Positions 1 to 8,414 of a DNA stretch of 64,000 nucleotides are shown piece after piece. Position numbers and translations under genes: made by a program. How positions within the stretch are numbered: position 1 is the first letter of the stretch; each line of letters starts with the position of its first letter. This DNA is from Cellulomonas xiejunii. Lineage in GTDB: Bacteria; Actinomycetota; Actinomycetes; Actinomycetales; Cellulomonadaceae. Below the pieces are notes generated by a model. The model was not told the origin of the DNA. It saw nothing but the letters and a program-made list of their open reading frames with translations, and did not search any database. The stretch is taken from contig NZ_CP101987.1 of assembly GCF_024508315.1 (NCBI RefSeq), positions 3,658,001 to 3,722,000 on the forward strand. Direction: 5' to 3'.

Positions 1-65
1 CCGTCCGGGCTCGGGCGTGTCCGCGCCCCGTCGCGGGCGGGACGCCCCGTCGGTACCGTCGCCCC

Positions 66-449
66 GTGGCCGGGATCGTGTGGTGGGAGGTCGTGACCGC
101 GGAGCCCGAGCTCTTCCAGCGGTTCCACGCGGCGCTGTCCGGGTGGACGTTCGCCCCCGCCTTCGCGGACACCGAGCTCGGGGCCGACTACTGGATCGTG
201 CAGCAGGACGGGCGGGGCGTGGGCGGTCTCCAGCGGGGCGCGTCGTCCGACGGGCCGCCCCGGGCCGGGACGCGGGTCTACCTGGGCGTCGACGACCTCG
301 AGGCGACGCTCGCGCGCGTGGCCGCGCTCGGTGGCCGGGTGGAGCGCACGCGGACCGAGCTCGGTGGGGACGACCGGTGGTTCGGGACGTTCCTGGACCC
401 GACGGGCGTCTCGTTCGGGCTCTGGACGCAGCACCCGGCACGCGGCTGA
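66..449 (+). CDS. VOC (glyoxalase-fold) family protein
   Basis: A 127-residue single-module protein of the vicinal oxygen chelate fold. What is visible is the usual pattern of a short beta-strand start (GIVWWEVVTAEPE), a helix with FHAALSGW, a YWIVQQDG strand, a second module around VYLGVDDLEATLARVAALGG, and the terminal GVSFGLWTQ strand. The start is GTG, with no strong Shine-Dalgarno sequence. Family members include dioxygenases, glyoxalases and antibiotic-binding proteins, so the substrate cannot be named. It converges with the TetR gene at 459. Confidence 0.8.
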   Translation: MAGIVWWEVVTAEPELFQRFHAALSGWTFAPAFADTELGADYWIVQQDGRGVGGLQRGASSDGPPRAGTRVYLGVDDLEATLARVAALGGRVERTRTELGGDDRWFGTFLDPTGVSFGLWTQHPARG

Positions 450-458
450 CGGGACGTC

Positions 459-1127
459 CTAGCCCGCACCGCCCCGCGTGAAGTGGTCGACCAGCCCGGA
501 CCGCACCTGCTCGTAGAGCGAGCGGACCGGAACCGTCTCGCCGCGCTCGGCGCGGCGCGCCCACTCGTCGTACGCCAGGCGCACGGCGGTGCCGATGGCG
601 GTGACGACCGTGCGGGCCCGCAGCTCGTCCGGATGGTCGCCGGCGTGCAGCACGATCGTGGTGAGGTCCTGCACCTGCTCGGCGTCGCGGGCGAGGACAC
701 AGGCGAGCAGGTCCGGGTCATGGAGGACGAGCCGACGCACCCGCAGCACGCGGGCGTGGCTCTCGGGCGGCTCGGCGTCGAAGGCGTCGATGTGCGCCAG
801 GTAGGCCTGCTCGATCGCGCGGACGACCGTCGACCCCCGCTGGCCGACGGCACGCACGCTCTCCACGAGCCGCTCCATCGAGTCGTCGTCGACGAACAAC
901 GCGTTCTCCTTCGTCCCCGCGTGGCGGTAGAAGGTGCGTGGGGCGATGCCGGCGGCCTCCGCGATGGCCTCGACGGCGGTGGCGTGGACCCCGTGACGCT
1001 CGAAGAGGTCGAGCGCGGCGTCGGCGATGGCGCGACGGGTCTCGCGACGGCGGTGCTCGCGCAGGCCACAGTCGGCGTCGAGCACGCCGGCGTCGCCGTC
1101 GTGCTGCCGGTCGTCCGCGTCGGGCAT
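459..1127 (-). CDS. TetR/AcrR family repressor, probably of the adjacent MFS exporter
   Basis: The N-terminal helix-turn-helix (about residues 25-75, with GIAPRTFYRHAGTKE as recognition region) is typical of TetR; the C-terminal half is the variable ligand-binding domain. I place the start at the ATG at 1127, preceded by GGAGG eight bases upstream, giving 222 residues. A GTG at 1178 would extend the protein but would put a perfect operator-like palindrome (1159-1173) inside the coding region. The gene is divergent from the MFS exporter at 1247, the classic layout for a drug-responsive repressor/efflux pair. The inducer is unknown. Confidence 0.85.
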   Translation of the reverse strand: MPDADDRQHDGDAGVLDADCGLREHRRRETRRAIADAALDLFERHGVHATAVEAIAEAAGIAPRTFYRHAGTKENALFVDDDSMERLVESVRAVGQRGSTVVRAIEQAYLAHIDAFDAEPPESHARVLRVRRLVLHDPDLLACVLARDAEQVQDLTTIVLHAGDHPDELRARTVVTAIGTAVRLAYDEWARRAERGETVPVRSLYEQVRSGLVDHFTRGGAG

Positions 1128-1158
1128 CCGCCCATCCTCCCACCCGCGCGGGCGGATG

Positions 1159-1173
1159 TGGCAGTCACTGCCA
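1159..1173. promoter_or_regulatory. Perfect palindrome, probable TetR operator
   Basis: TGGCAGT-C-ACTGCCA is a 15-base perfect inverted repeat in the divergent interval between the TetR gene and the MFS gene. A -10-like TACACT abuts it at 1174-1179. Position and symmetry suit autoregulation and exporter repression by the TetR protein; binding itself is inferred. Confidence 0.6.
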
Positions 1174-1246
1174 TACACTCGTCGGCCGGACGTCCGCGGT
1201 TCCCAGGAACGCCGTCCGCGCCCCCACCCGCTGACAGAGAGACCTC

Positions 1247-2728
1247 ATGACGCTCGAGCACGACCTCCGGCCCGTCCCGCCCGCAACCCCGCACGGGACG
1301 ACCGCACCCGGCGCCCGCCCCGTGATCGCGCTGCTCGTGGCCTCCGCGTTCGTCGTCATCCTCAACGAGACGATCATGGGCGTCGCCCTGCCCCGGCTCA
1401 TGGTCGACCTCGACGTCACCGCCGCGACCGCGCAGTGGCTGACCACCGGCTTCCTGCTGACCATGTCGATCGTCATCCCGTGCACCGGCTACCTGCTGGC
1501 CCGGTTCCCGCTGCGGGGACTGTTCTTCACGGCGATGTCGCTGTTCGCCACCGGGACCCTGGTGGCCGCGCTCGCCCCGGGCTTCGAGGTGCTGCTCGCC
1601 GGACGCGTCGTCCAGGCGTCCGGCACCGCGATCATGCTGCCCCTGCTGTTCACCACGGTGCTCAACGTCGTCCCGGCCAGCCACCGCGGCCGGATGATGG
1701 GCGTCATCTCCATCGTCATCGCCGTCGCCCCGGCGATCGGCCCGACGGTGGCCGGCGCGATCCTGTCCGCGCTCGACTGGCGCTGGATGTTCTGGCTCGT
1801 GCTGCCCATCGCGCTGCTCGCCATCGCGCTCGGCGCCGTGTGGGTGCGCAACGTCACCGAGACGTCGCCGGCGACGTTCGACCCGCTCTCCGCGCTGCTC
1901 GCCGCGGCCGGGTTCGGCGGACTCATCTACGGCCTCAGCCTCGTCGGGGAGTCGACCTCGGGGCACGCACCCGTGGCGCCCGGGATCCCGGTCGCGGTCG
2001 GCGTCGTCGCGCTCGGCGTGTTCGTGCGGCGTCAGCTGACGCTGCAGCGCACGGACGCCGCCTTCCTCGACCTGCGCACCTTCACCTCGCGGGCCTTCAG
2101 CCTCGCCGTCGCGCTCGTCGTCGTCGTCATGTCGGCGCTGTTCGGCTCGCTCATCCTGCTGCCGCTGTACCTGCAGCAGGCGCTCGCGCTCGACACCCTG
2201 ACCGTCGGCCTGATGATGCTGCCGGGCGGCGTCCTCATGGGCGTCATCGCGCCCGTGGTCGGCTCCCTCTTCGACCGCTACGGGCCGCGGCCGCTGGTCC
2301 TGCCCGGCATGGTCGTCGCCGCGGCCGCGCTGTGGGGCATGACGACGTTCGGCATGGACACGCAGATCTGGTGGATCGTGGCCGTGCACATGACCCTCAA
2401 CCTGGGGCTCGGCTTCGTCTTCACGCCGCTGCTGACCTCGGCGCTCGGGTCGCTGCCGCGCGCCCTGTACTCCCACGGCAGCGCGATCACCAGCACCCTG
2501 CAGCAGGTCGCCGGCGCCGCCGGCACCGCGCTGTTCGTCACGCTCATGTCCGTCGGGGCCGCCGGTGCGGCAGCCACGGGCGCCGACCCGGCCGAGGCGA
2601 TGGCGGTGGGCGTCCATCGCGCGTTCGTGGTCGGGGCGGTCATCGCCAGCGTCGCCGTCGTGCTCACGCTGTTCGTCCGCAAGCCTGCGGAGGTCGAGGT
2701 GGGGGGCCCGGTGCTCGTCGGGCACTAG
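1247..2728 (+). CDS. MFS multidrug exporter, DHA2 (EmrB/QacA-like) family
   Basis: This 493-residue integral membrane protein should have about 14 transmembrane helices. After a short cytoplasmic tail the first helix reads VIALLVASAFVVILNETIMG. The motif-C-like segment APAIGPTVAGAI and the WRWMFWLVLPIA stretch are standard for proton-driven drug efflux pumps of the DHA2/LmrB type. The start is ATG 120 bases from the TetR start, with the operator palindrome in between. Likely role: proton-coupled export of a toxic compound sensed by the repressor. The substrate cannot be deduced. Confidence 0.88.
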   Translation: MTLEHDLRPVPPATPHGTTAPGARPVIALLVASAFVVILNETIMGVALPRLMVDLDVTAATAQWLTTGFLLTMSIVIPCTGYLLARFPLRGLFFTAMSLFATGTLVAALAPGFEVLLAGRVVQASGTAIMLPLLFTTVLNVVPASHRGRMMGVISIVIAVAPAIGPTVAGAILSALDWRWMFWLVLPIALLAIALGAVWVRNVTETSPATFDPLSALLAAAGFGGLIYGLSLVGESTSGHAPVAPGIPVAVGVVALGVFVRRQLTLQRTDAAFLDLRTFTSRAFSLAVALVVVVMSALFGSLILLPLYLQQALALDTLTVGLMMLPGGVLMGVIAPVVGSLFDRYGPRPLVLPGMVVAAAALWGMTTFGMDTQIWWIVAVHMTLNLGLGFVFTPLLTSALGSLPRALYSHGSAITSTLQQVAGAAGTALFVTLMSVGAAGAAATGADPAEAMAVGVHRAFVVGAVIASVAVVLTLFVRKPAEVEVGGPVLVGH

Positions 2729-2801
2729 AGCCACAGGGCCGCTGACCCTCTGGGACCGCGCTGTCCTCACGAGCGGCTCCCGCCGTCGCCGCAGGCGACA
2801 C

Positions 2802-2846
2802 GACGGACCGGCATCGACCCCTTGCTGGAGTGGATGCCGGTCCGTC
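2802..2846. terminator. 14-bp perfect stem-loop between the MFS and polyphosphate genes
   Basis: GACGGACCGGCATC at 2802-2815 is repeated in perfect inverse at 2833-2846 around a 17-base loop. There is no T-tract. It lies 73 bases after the MFS stop and 113 bases before the chosen VTC start, so it could terminate exporter transcripts or act in the leader of the polyphosphate operon. Confidence 0.5.
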
Positions 2847-2958
2847 TCCGCGTTCTCAGGAACCTCAAAGGGTCGACCCACATGCTGCGGACTCCCGATG
2901 TTCATCCGCCGGCGCGTCACCGTTCACCGCCGGCCGGACCCACGAGAGGACCGCGCCC

Positions 2959-3945
2959 GTGCGACGCCTGTACCGACGCGCAGCCGAGACCCCCGGTGCC
3001 GGGCCGGACGCGACGGACGACGGTCCGGTCGCGACCGTCGCCAGCGCCGCCCGCACCGACACCGCCAGCCGCCTGCACGCGTTCAACCGGTTCGAGATCA
3101 AGTACCTCGTGCCGCAGACCCAGGCCGACGACCTGCGGGCGGAGCTGGGTCGGTACATGGACGAGGACGCCTACTCCGGCGCGACCGGCTACCCGATCAC
3201 GAGCCTCTACTACGACACCCCGGGCCTGAGGTTCTACTGGGAGAAGATCGAGGGGCTGAGGTTCCGGCGCAAGCTGCGGGTCCGGCACTACGGCACGGCG
3301 GACGACCTGACCGCGGACTCGATGGTGTTCGTCGAGATCAAGCAGCGCGTCAACCGGGTCACCCAGAAGCGGCGGGTGCGCCTGCCCTACCGCGCCGCCC
3401 TGCGGCTGTGCTCCCCGCAGGGGTATGCGCCGGTCGGCGACGTCAGCAGCCGTGAACGCGCCTTCCTGGACGAGGTGGCCACCCTCGTCGGTGAGCTCGA
3501 CCTGCGCCCGACCGTGACGACGGGCTACCACCGGGAGGCATGGGTGGGACGGGAAGCCGACCTGGGCCTGCGCATCACGCTCGACCACCGGCTGCGCGGC
3601 CGGGACCGCGACTTCCACCTGTCCTCGGAGAGCCTGAACCGCCTCACGCTGCCCCCCGGGCTGTCGATCCTGGAGGTGAAGGCCAACGAGCGCGTCCCGG
3701 CGTGGGTCACGGACACGGCAGCCCGGATGAGTCTGGACCTGGTCCGGATCTCCAAGTACTGCCAGAGCGTGCAGGCCTTCGGTCTCGCGCCCCGCTCCCT
3801 CATGCACGTCGCCGACGAGGTCGACGAGATCCTGCGCCCCGCCCCGGACCAGGCACCCGGCCGGCTCCACTCCACACCTGCACGCCCGCCCACCCCGACC
3901 GGCGTCGACGACGCCCCGACCCGACAAGGCGCACCCACCCGATGA
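2959..3945 (+). CDS. VTC-domain polyphosphate polymerase
   Basis: The protein matches the VTC fold that makes polyphosphate from ATP inside a basic tunnel. Visible elements, in order: FNRFEIKYLVP, a YYDTP strand, RRKLRVRHYG with alternating basic residues, FVEIKQR, RVRLPYRAAL, LRITLDHRLRG, LSILEVKANE and ISKYCQS. These carry the Lys/Arg and Glu residues expected in the tunnel, so it should be active. I choose GTG 2959 (AGAGGA eight bases upstream; 328 residues); the open frame extends back to 2830, but that overlaps the stem-loop. The proline-rich C-terminus is low complexity. It is coupled by ATGA overlap to the DUF4956 gene. Confidence 0.85.
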   Translation: MRRLYRRAAETPGAGPDATDDGPVATVASAARTDTASRLHAFNRFEIKYLVPQTQADDLRAELGRYMDEDAYSGATGYPITSLYYDTPGLRFYWEKIEGLRFRRKLRVRHYGTADDLTADSMVFVEIKQRVNRVTQKRRVRLPYRAALRLCSPQGYAPVGDVSSRERAFLDEVATLVGELDLRPTVTTGYHREAWVGREADLGLRITLDHRLRGRDRDFHLSSESLNRLTLPPGLSILEVKANERVPAWVTDTAARMSLDLVRISKYCQSVQAFGLAPRSLMHVADEVDEILRPAPDQAPGRLHSTPARPPTPTGVDDAPTRQGAPTR

Positions 3946-4613
3946 ACCTCACCGACCTGAGCGGTACCTTCTCCGTCTTCGACGTCGCGGCGACGCTGGC
4001 GCTCTCGTTCGTCCTGTCCGCCGCCATCGGCTGGGTCTATCAGCGGACGCACCGCAACATCTCCTACAGCCAGTCCTACGTCCAGACCCTCGTCGTCATC
4101 GGCATGGTCGTCGCCGTCATCATGCTGGTCGTCGGGTCGAACATCGCGCGTGCGTTCGCGCTGGTCGGCGCGCTCTCGGTGATCCGTTTCCGCAACGCGA
4201 TCAAGGAGACCCGCGACGTCGGGTTCATCTTCCTCGTGATGGCGATCGGGATGGCGGTGGGCACACGCTTCTACCTGCTGGCCGCGGTGGCGACGGCCTT
4301 CATCCTGCTGGTCGTCTTCCTCATGCAGCGCTTCGACTGGTTCAAGCTCGACATCCAGCGCCAGGTGGTCAAGGTCCAGGTACCTCCCGAGGCGCGGTAC
4401 CAGCAGGACGTCGCCGACGTGCTCGTCCGCACGACCCTGGAGTTCGAGCTGGTGAGCGTGGAGACCGTGCGGGGAGGCGCCCTCACCGAGCTCTTCTACT
4501 CGGTGCGTCTCAAGCCGGGGGTCACGACCACGGAGATCATCGGCGCGCTGAGCGAGATCAACTCCGGGCAGAAGGTCACCGTCCTGACCGGGTACGACCA
4601 GTCGGACATGTGA
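3942..4613 (+). CDS. DUF4956 membrane protein of the polyphosphate cluster
   Basis: A 223-residue protein with about four hydrophobic segments in its first 130 residues (for example LALSFVLSAAIGWVY and LVVIGMVVAVIMLVVGSNI) followed by a soluble domain ending in KVTVLTGYDQSDM. The loop ALVGALSVIRFRNAIKETRD is the hallmark of DUF4956, also seen in MgtC-like proteins. Its ATG overlaps the stop of the VTC gene (ATGA), so the two are translationally coupled. VTC and DUF4956 genes commonly neighbour each other; a role in membrane placement or regulation of the polymerase is an inference. Confidence 0.82.
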   Translation: MNLTDLSGTFSVFDVAATLALSFVLSAAIGWVYQRTHRNISYSQSYVQTLVVIGMVVAVIMLVVGSNIARAFALVGALSVIRFRNAIKETRDVGFIFLVMAIGMAVGTRFYLLAAVATAFILLVVFLMQRFDWFKLDIQRQVVKVQVPPEARYQQDVADVLVRTTLEFELVSVETVRGGALTELFYSVRLKPGVTTTEIIGALSEINSGQKVTVLTGYDQSDM

Positions 4614-4625
4614 GGAGGCGGCAGC

Positions 4626-6206
4626 ATGAGTCGCGCAGACCTCCGCAGGCGTCTCCCCGTGCCGCTGCGTCAGCACTGGAAGCCGCTGGCAGCAGGGTTG
4701 GCAGGCATCGCCGTCGCCCTCACGGTCTTCGGTGACGTGACGATCCGGCCCTACTCCACGAGCACGGCCGCCGTCCCCGACGAGGAACGCGTCACCGAGG
4801 ACGTCGCGGGCACGGTCGACCTCTTCGACAACACCGTCCACCACGAGATCGCGTTGTCCTACTCCCAGGACGACTACGACCGGATGCTCGACGCCTACTT
4901 CACCGAGGGTGAGAAGGAGTGGATGGCCGCCGACATCACGATCGACGGCACCACGATCGAGTCCGCAGCGGTTCGTCTGAAAGGCAACTCGACCCTCTCG
5001 TCGCTGGTCGACGGCCGTGAGGGGTCTGCGACCCAGGGCGAGCGCGCCCCGGGTGGCCTCGGAGGCATGGGCGGCGGTCAGATGCCGGGGGGCGGCGGTC
5101 AGATGCCACAGCGGCCGGGCGGTGGCGGTCAGATGCCGCAGCTGCCGGGCGGTGGCGGTCAGATGCCGCAGCTGCCGGGCGGTGGCGGTCAGATGCCGCA
5201 GCTGCCGGGCGGTGGGGGCGGAGGTCCGGCCGGCGGCTTCGCCGGCCCGGGGGTCTCGTTGAGCACCCAGGAGCCGGAGGACCTGCCGTTGCTCGTCAGC
5301 TTCGACGAGAACCGGCCCGGGCGCGCCTACCAGGGCATGACCGAGCTGGCGATCCGTCCCGCGAGCGCCGCAGCCGCGTCGTCGCTGAACGAGGCGGTCG
5401 CGCTGGAGCTGACGAAGCAGTCCGGCCAGCCGACGCAGGACTACGCGTTCACGACCTACGCGGTGAACGACCGCCCGACGACGACACGCCTGGTCGTGCA
5501 GAACCCCGACCCGCAGTACGCGGCCGGGCTCGAGGGCGACGGAGTGCTCTACAAGGTGCTGTCCACGAGCTCCTTCACCTACCAGGGCGATGACCAGACC
5601 GCGTACGCCGACGACTTCACGCAGGTCAACCTCCGGGGAAGCCAGGACCTGCAGCCGATCGTGTCGTTCCTGGAGTGGCTCGACGGTGCGTCCGACGAGG
5701 AGTTCGCCCAGGAGCTGGACCAGTGGGTCGACGTCGAGTCGTTCGCGACCTACCTGGCCACCCAGGACGTGCTCAAGAACATGGACACGATCTCGGGTCC
5801 CGGCCGGAACGCCTACCTGTACCTCGACCTGGGCACCGGGCTGATCAGCGTCGTCGCGTGGGACCTCAACCTGGCTCTGGGCGGCATGTCGATGCCGGGC
5901 ACCACCGGCGGGCCCGGTGGCGGCGACGGCTCGGCCCGGCCGGGCGCACAGGGCGGCGGGAGGGCCCGGGGAGGCATGAGCGGGAACACCCTCGTCACCC
6001 GGTTCGAGGCGAGCGCGGACTTCTCGGCTCTCGTCGACGCGGCGCTGGCGGGTCTGCAGGCCGAGTGGCTCGACAGCGGCCAGGCGAGCCTGCTGGTCGA
6101 GGAGGTCGCCTCACGGGTGCCGGTCACCGACGCGGTGGACCAGGCGACGATCGACGCCGACGCCCAGGCGGTCGTGTCCCGGCTGGTCGGCGACGATGCT
6201 CCCTGA
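4626..6206 (+). CDS. CotH-like (atypical kinase) cell-envelope protein
   Basis: 526 residues with an N-terminal signal-anchor (AAGLAGIAVALTVFGDVTI), an N-terminal beta domain (HHEIALSYSQDDYDRMLDAY, VRLKGNST) and a CotH kinase-like core: VNLRGSQDLQ, FATYLATQDVLKNMD, GRNAYLYLDLGTGLISVVAWDLNLALG. CotH proteins are divergent protein kinases, best known from spore coats and also found next to VTC polymerases in non-sporulators. A Gly/Gln/Met/Pro repeat (QMPQLPGGGG type) interrupts the domain near residues 150-200, and a second Gly-rich stretch follows the kinase core. It starts 12 bases after the DUF4956 stop behind a GAGGAGG site and overlaps the next TetR gene by 11 bases. Confidence 0.8.
   Translation: MSRADLRRRLPVPLRQHWKPLAAGLAGIAVALTVFGDVTIRPYSTSTAAVPDEERVTEDVAGTVDLFDNTVHHEIALSYSQDDYDRMLDAYFTEGEKEWMAADITIDGTTIESAAVRLKGNSTLSSLVDGREGSATQGERAPGGLGGMGGGQMPGGGGQMPQRPGGGGQMPQLPGGGGQMPQLPGGGGQMPQLPGGGGGGPAGGFAGPGVSLSTQEPEDLPLLVSFDENRPGRAYQGMTELAIRPASAAAASSLNEAVALELTKQSGQPTQDYAFTTYAVNDRPTTTRLVVQNPDPQYAAGLEGDGVLYKVLSTSSFTYQGDDQTAYADDFTQVNLRGSQDLQPIVSFLEWLDGASDEEFAQELDQWVDVESFATYLATQDVLKNMDTISGPGRNAYLYLDLGTGLISVVAWDLNLALGGMSMPGTTGGPGGGDGSARPGAQGGGRARGGMSGNTLVTRFEASADFSALVDAALAGLQAEWLDSGQASLLVEEVASRVPVTDAVDQATIDADAQAVVSRLVGDDAP
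5101..5220 (+). repeat. 30-bp in-frame minisatellite inside the CotH-like gene
   Basis: Four 30-base units (5101-5130, 5131-5160, 5161-5190, 5191-5220) encode repeats of QMPQLPGGGG; the first unit has RP for LP and the last ends in a G-run. A shorter related unit lies just upstream near 5080-5100. Units two and three are identical, which points to recent slippage. Confidence 0.9.
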
Positions 6207-6894
6207 CCGGGGCGACGAACCGCTCGGGCTGCGGGAACGCAAGCGGGCCGCGGCCCGGGCGCGGGTCGAGCGGACCGCCGTCGACCTGTGCCTGCAGCAC
6301 GGCTACGACTCCGTCACCGTCGGCCAGATCTGCGCCGCCGCCGGGATCGCGCAGAGCACCTTCTTCACCTACTTCGGCAGCAAGGACGCCGCGATCCTCG
6401 GGCGACCGCCGGTGCCGTCGCCCGAGGCGGTCGAGGCGTTCGTCGAGGCTGACGGGCCTTTGCTCGGCGACCTGCTGACGCTCCTGACCGTGGGCGCCCG
6501 CGACGCCGTGGGCGACCTTGCTCTGTTCCGCCGCAGGTTCGAGCTGGTCGACGGCGACGCGCGGCTCAGGACCCGCGAGGCCCGACGCGCCGAGGTGGCG
6601 CCGTGGCAGGCGGACGTGGTCGCCCGGCGGCTGCGGCGGCGCGGCGACCTGACCGCGGCAGAGATCGCGGAGCAGGCTCAGATGGCGGCGGCCCTGGCGC
6701 TCAGCATCCTGCGGCACACGTTCTGGTCGGTCCAGACCGCACCGGGGACCGAGTGGAACGACCGCCTGCGGCGCAGCCACGCCCTCGCGCGCGCTCTCCT
6801 CCAGGGGTCTCCGCAGACGGCACCACGTGGCGCAGCGTCGTCCGGGGTCTCGCGCGCCGGGGCCGGCGCAGGCGCCCGCCCCCGGAGGCGGTGA
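6196..6894 (+). CDS. TetR family regulator at the end of the polyphosphate cluster
   Basis: 232 residues. The N-terminal helix-turn-helix is clear (RVERTAVDLCLQHGYDSVTV, then GIAQSTFFTYFGSKD), followed by a helical ligand domain (TFWSVQTAPGTEWNDRL) and an Ala/Gly/Arg-rich tail. The ATG lies inside the last codons of the CotH-like gene, so it is probably the last cistron of that operon and may regulate it. The target operator is not evident. Confidence 0.8.
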   Translation: MLPDRGDEPLGLRERKRAAARARVERTAVDLCLQHGYDSVTVGQICAAAGIAQSTFFTYFGSKDAAILGRPPVPSPEAVEAFVEADGPLLGDLLTLLTVGARDAVGDLALFRRRFELVDGDARLRTREARRAEVAPWQADVVARRLRRRGDLTAAEIAEQAQMAAALALSILRHTFWSVQTAPGTEWNDRLRRSHALARALLQGSPQTAPRGAASSGVSRAGAGAGARPRRR

Positions 6895-7072
6895 GACTCG
6901 ACGACCCGCACGTGCCGTCGGCCGAGGAACCCCAGGGACCCCGGTGCGTCCGCGTCGTACCGTCACCCTCGCTCCGACCGGGACGGGAGTGACCGATCGA
7001 TCCCGTTCGTCGCTTCCTGCACCTAGAGTCCTGTCGCATCCCAACCCCGACCGTGAGGCCCAGGCAACCGCC

Positions 7073-8359
7073 ATGACGGTGACCACCACCACGCTCGGCC
7101 GTGACACGACCGCGACGCGGGCAGCGGTGGCTGACCCCTCGGCCGGGTCGTTGAACGGACGCCCGCGCGTCTTCGTGCTGCACTCGCTCCAGCCGCTCAC
7201 GACGGACCCGGCGCAGGCGTTCCCGCCCGACCGGTTCGAGGTCGTCGTCCTGACCGACGCCGACCCCGCGACCGTGCTCCGCGAGGACGTCGACACGGCG
7301 GTGGAGCAGGTCGTGCACGCCGGGCGGGACGAGTGGGAGTCGATCGTGCGGTCCGCGCCCGGCGCCGAGGTCGTCAGCAACGACGAGTACTGCCTCGTCG
7401 AGTGCGCACGGCTGCGGGCGGCGACGGGCCTGCCCGCACGGCACCCCGCGCACCTCGACGGGTACCGCGACAAGGTCCTCATGAAGCGTGGGCTCGAGGC
7501 GGCAGGCGTCCCGGTCCCCCGGCACCTGACCTTCGAGCCGGCCGTCACGTCGTCCCGCGCCGTCGCGGACCACGTCGTCGCGAGCGTCGGGCTCCCCGCG
7601 GTGGTGAAGCCGCGTCGCGAGGCGAACTCGCGAGGCGTCGAGGTGCTGACCGACGTCGACGCCGTCCTCGGGTGGCTGGCCCGGCACGACGGCGAGGCGG
7701 GGTGGCAGGTCGACGAGTTCGTGGACGGGGACCTCGGCCACGTCAACGCGCTCGTGCGCCAGGGTGACGTCCGCCCCGTGCAGGCCGGGCGCTACCTGGG
7801 ACCCCTGCTCGGGTTCGAGCGCGGCCGGGTGCTCGGCGGGTGGACGCTGCCGGCCGACAGCCCGCAGGCCGTGGCCGCGCACGAGCTGAACGAGCGCGTC
7901 GTGGCCGCCCTCGGGTCCGACGGCGACTTCGTCGTCCACACGGAGTTCGCGACGACGCCCGACGGGCGGCTCGTCGTCCTGGAGACCGCCGCGCGTGCTC
8001 CCGGCGCCGCCGTCTCCGAGCTCGCACACGTGCACGCCGGCATCCAGCTGGAGGTCGCGCACCTGCGGCTCCAGGCGGGACTGCCCGTCCCGGAACCGGC
8101 CTGCACGGCCGGGCACCACGCCGGCTGGCTGTGGCTACCGGTGATGCCGGGTCAGCGCTGGGGCGGCGTCCCCGAGGTCGTCCGGGACCTCGGGAGCGAC
8201 GTCGAGGTGCACGTGTTCCGGGTGGGACGCGACGGCAACACCGGCGCGGACGTCCGGCTCGGCGCCGCCGCCCTCCTCACGAGCACCGATCCTGGCGCGC
8301 TCGCGCACGACGTCGACGTCCTGCGCCGGGCGCCGTGGTTCGGTGCGGCGGAGGCGTGA
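7073..8359 (+). CDS. ATP-grasp family ligase
   Basis: 428 residues with the ATP-grasp order: an N-terminal Rossmann-like part (RVFVLHSLQPLT, DEYCLVECARLRAATG), a lysine-bearing segment LDGYRDKVLMKRGLEAAGVPVP, the nucleotide-binding strand GLPAVVKPRREANSRGVEVL, a WQVDEFVDGD hinge and the metal-ligand region VVHTEFATTPDGRLVVLETAARAPGA in two blocks. Such enzymes join a carboxylate to an amine or thiol through an acyl-phosphate. The layout resembles L-amino-acid ligases and carboxylases of secondary metabolism, but the substrate is not predictable. The ATG at 7073 is favoured over longer in-frame reading because the upstream stretch has intergenic composition and a -10-like TAGAGT near 7024. Confidence 0.78.
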   Translation: MTVTTTTLGRDTTATRAAVADPSAGSLNGRPRVFVLHSLQPLTTDPAQAFPPDRFEVVVLTDADPATVLREDVDTAVEQVVHAGRDEWESIVRSAPGAEVVSNDEYCLVECARLRAATGLPARHPAHLDGYRDKVLMKRGLEAAGVPVPRHLTFEPAVTSSRAVADHVVASVGLPAVVKPRREANSRGVEVLTDVDAVLGWLARHDGEAGWQVDEFVDGDLGHVNALVRQGDVRPVQAGRYLGPLLGFERGRVLGGWTLPADSPQAVAAHELNERVVAALGSDGDFVVHTEFATTPDGRLVVLETAARAPGAAVSELAHVHAGIQLEVAHLRLQAGLPVPEPACTAGHHAGWLWLPVMPGQRWGGVPEVVRDLGSDVEVHVFRVGRDGNTGADVRLGAAALLTSTDPGALAHDVDVLRRAPWFGAAEA

Positions 8360-8365
8360 CGACGC

Positions 8366-8385
8366 CCCGTTCCTGCTGGAACGGG
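8366..8385. terminator. Hairpin between convergent genes
   Basis: CCCGTTCC-TGCT-GGAACGGG is a perfect 8-bp stem with a four-base loop in the 55-base gap between the ATP-grasp gene and the O-methyltransferase gene, which converge. Likely a bidirectional terminator, although a T-tract is absent as is common in high-GC genomes. Confidence 0.6.
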
Positions 8386-8414
8386 ACCTGCACGATCAGG
8401 GGCGCGTGCGCGCT

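Noticed and set aside
2830..2958. Longer N-terminus for the VTC polymerase
   Set aside because: It would begin inside the 14-bp stem-loop and adds no domain; GTG 2959 has a good ribosome site.
5101..5220. Non-coding tandem repeat or CRISPR
   Set aside because: The 30-base units stay in frame inside the CotH-like gene and encode a regular decapeptide.
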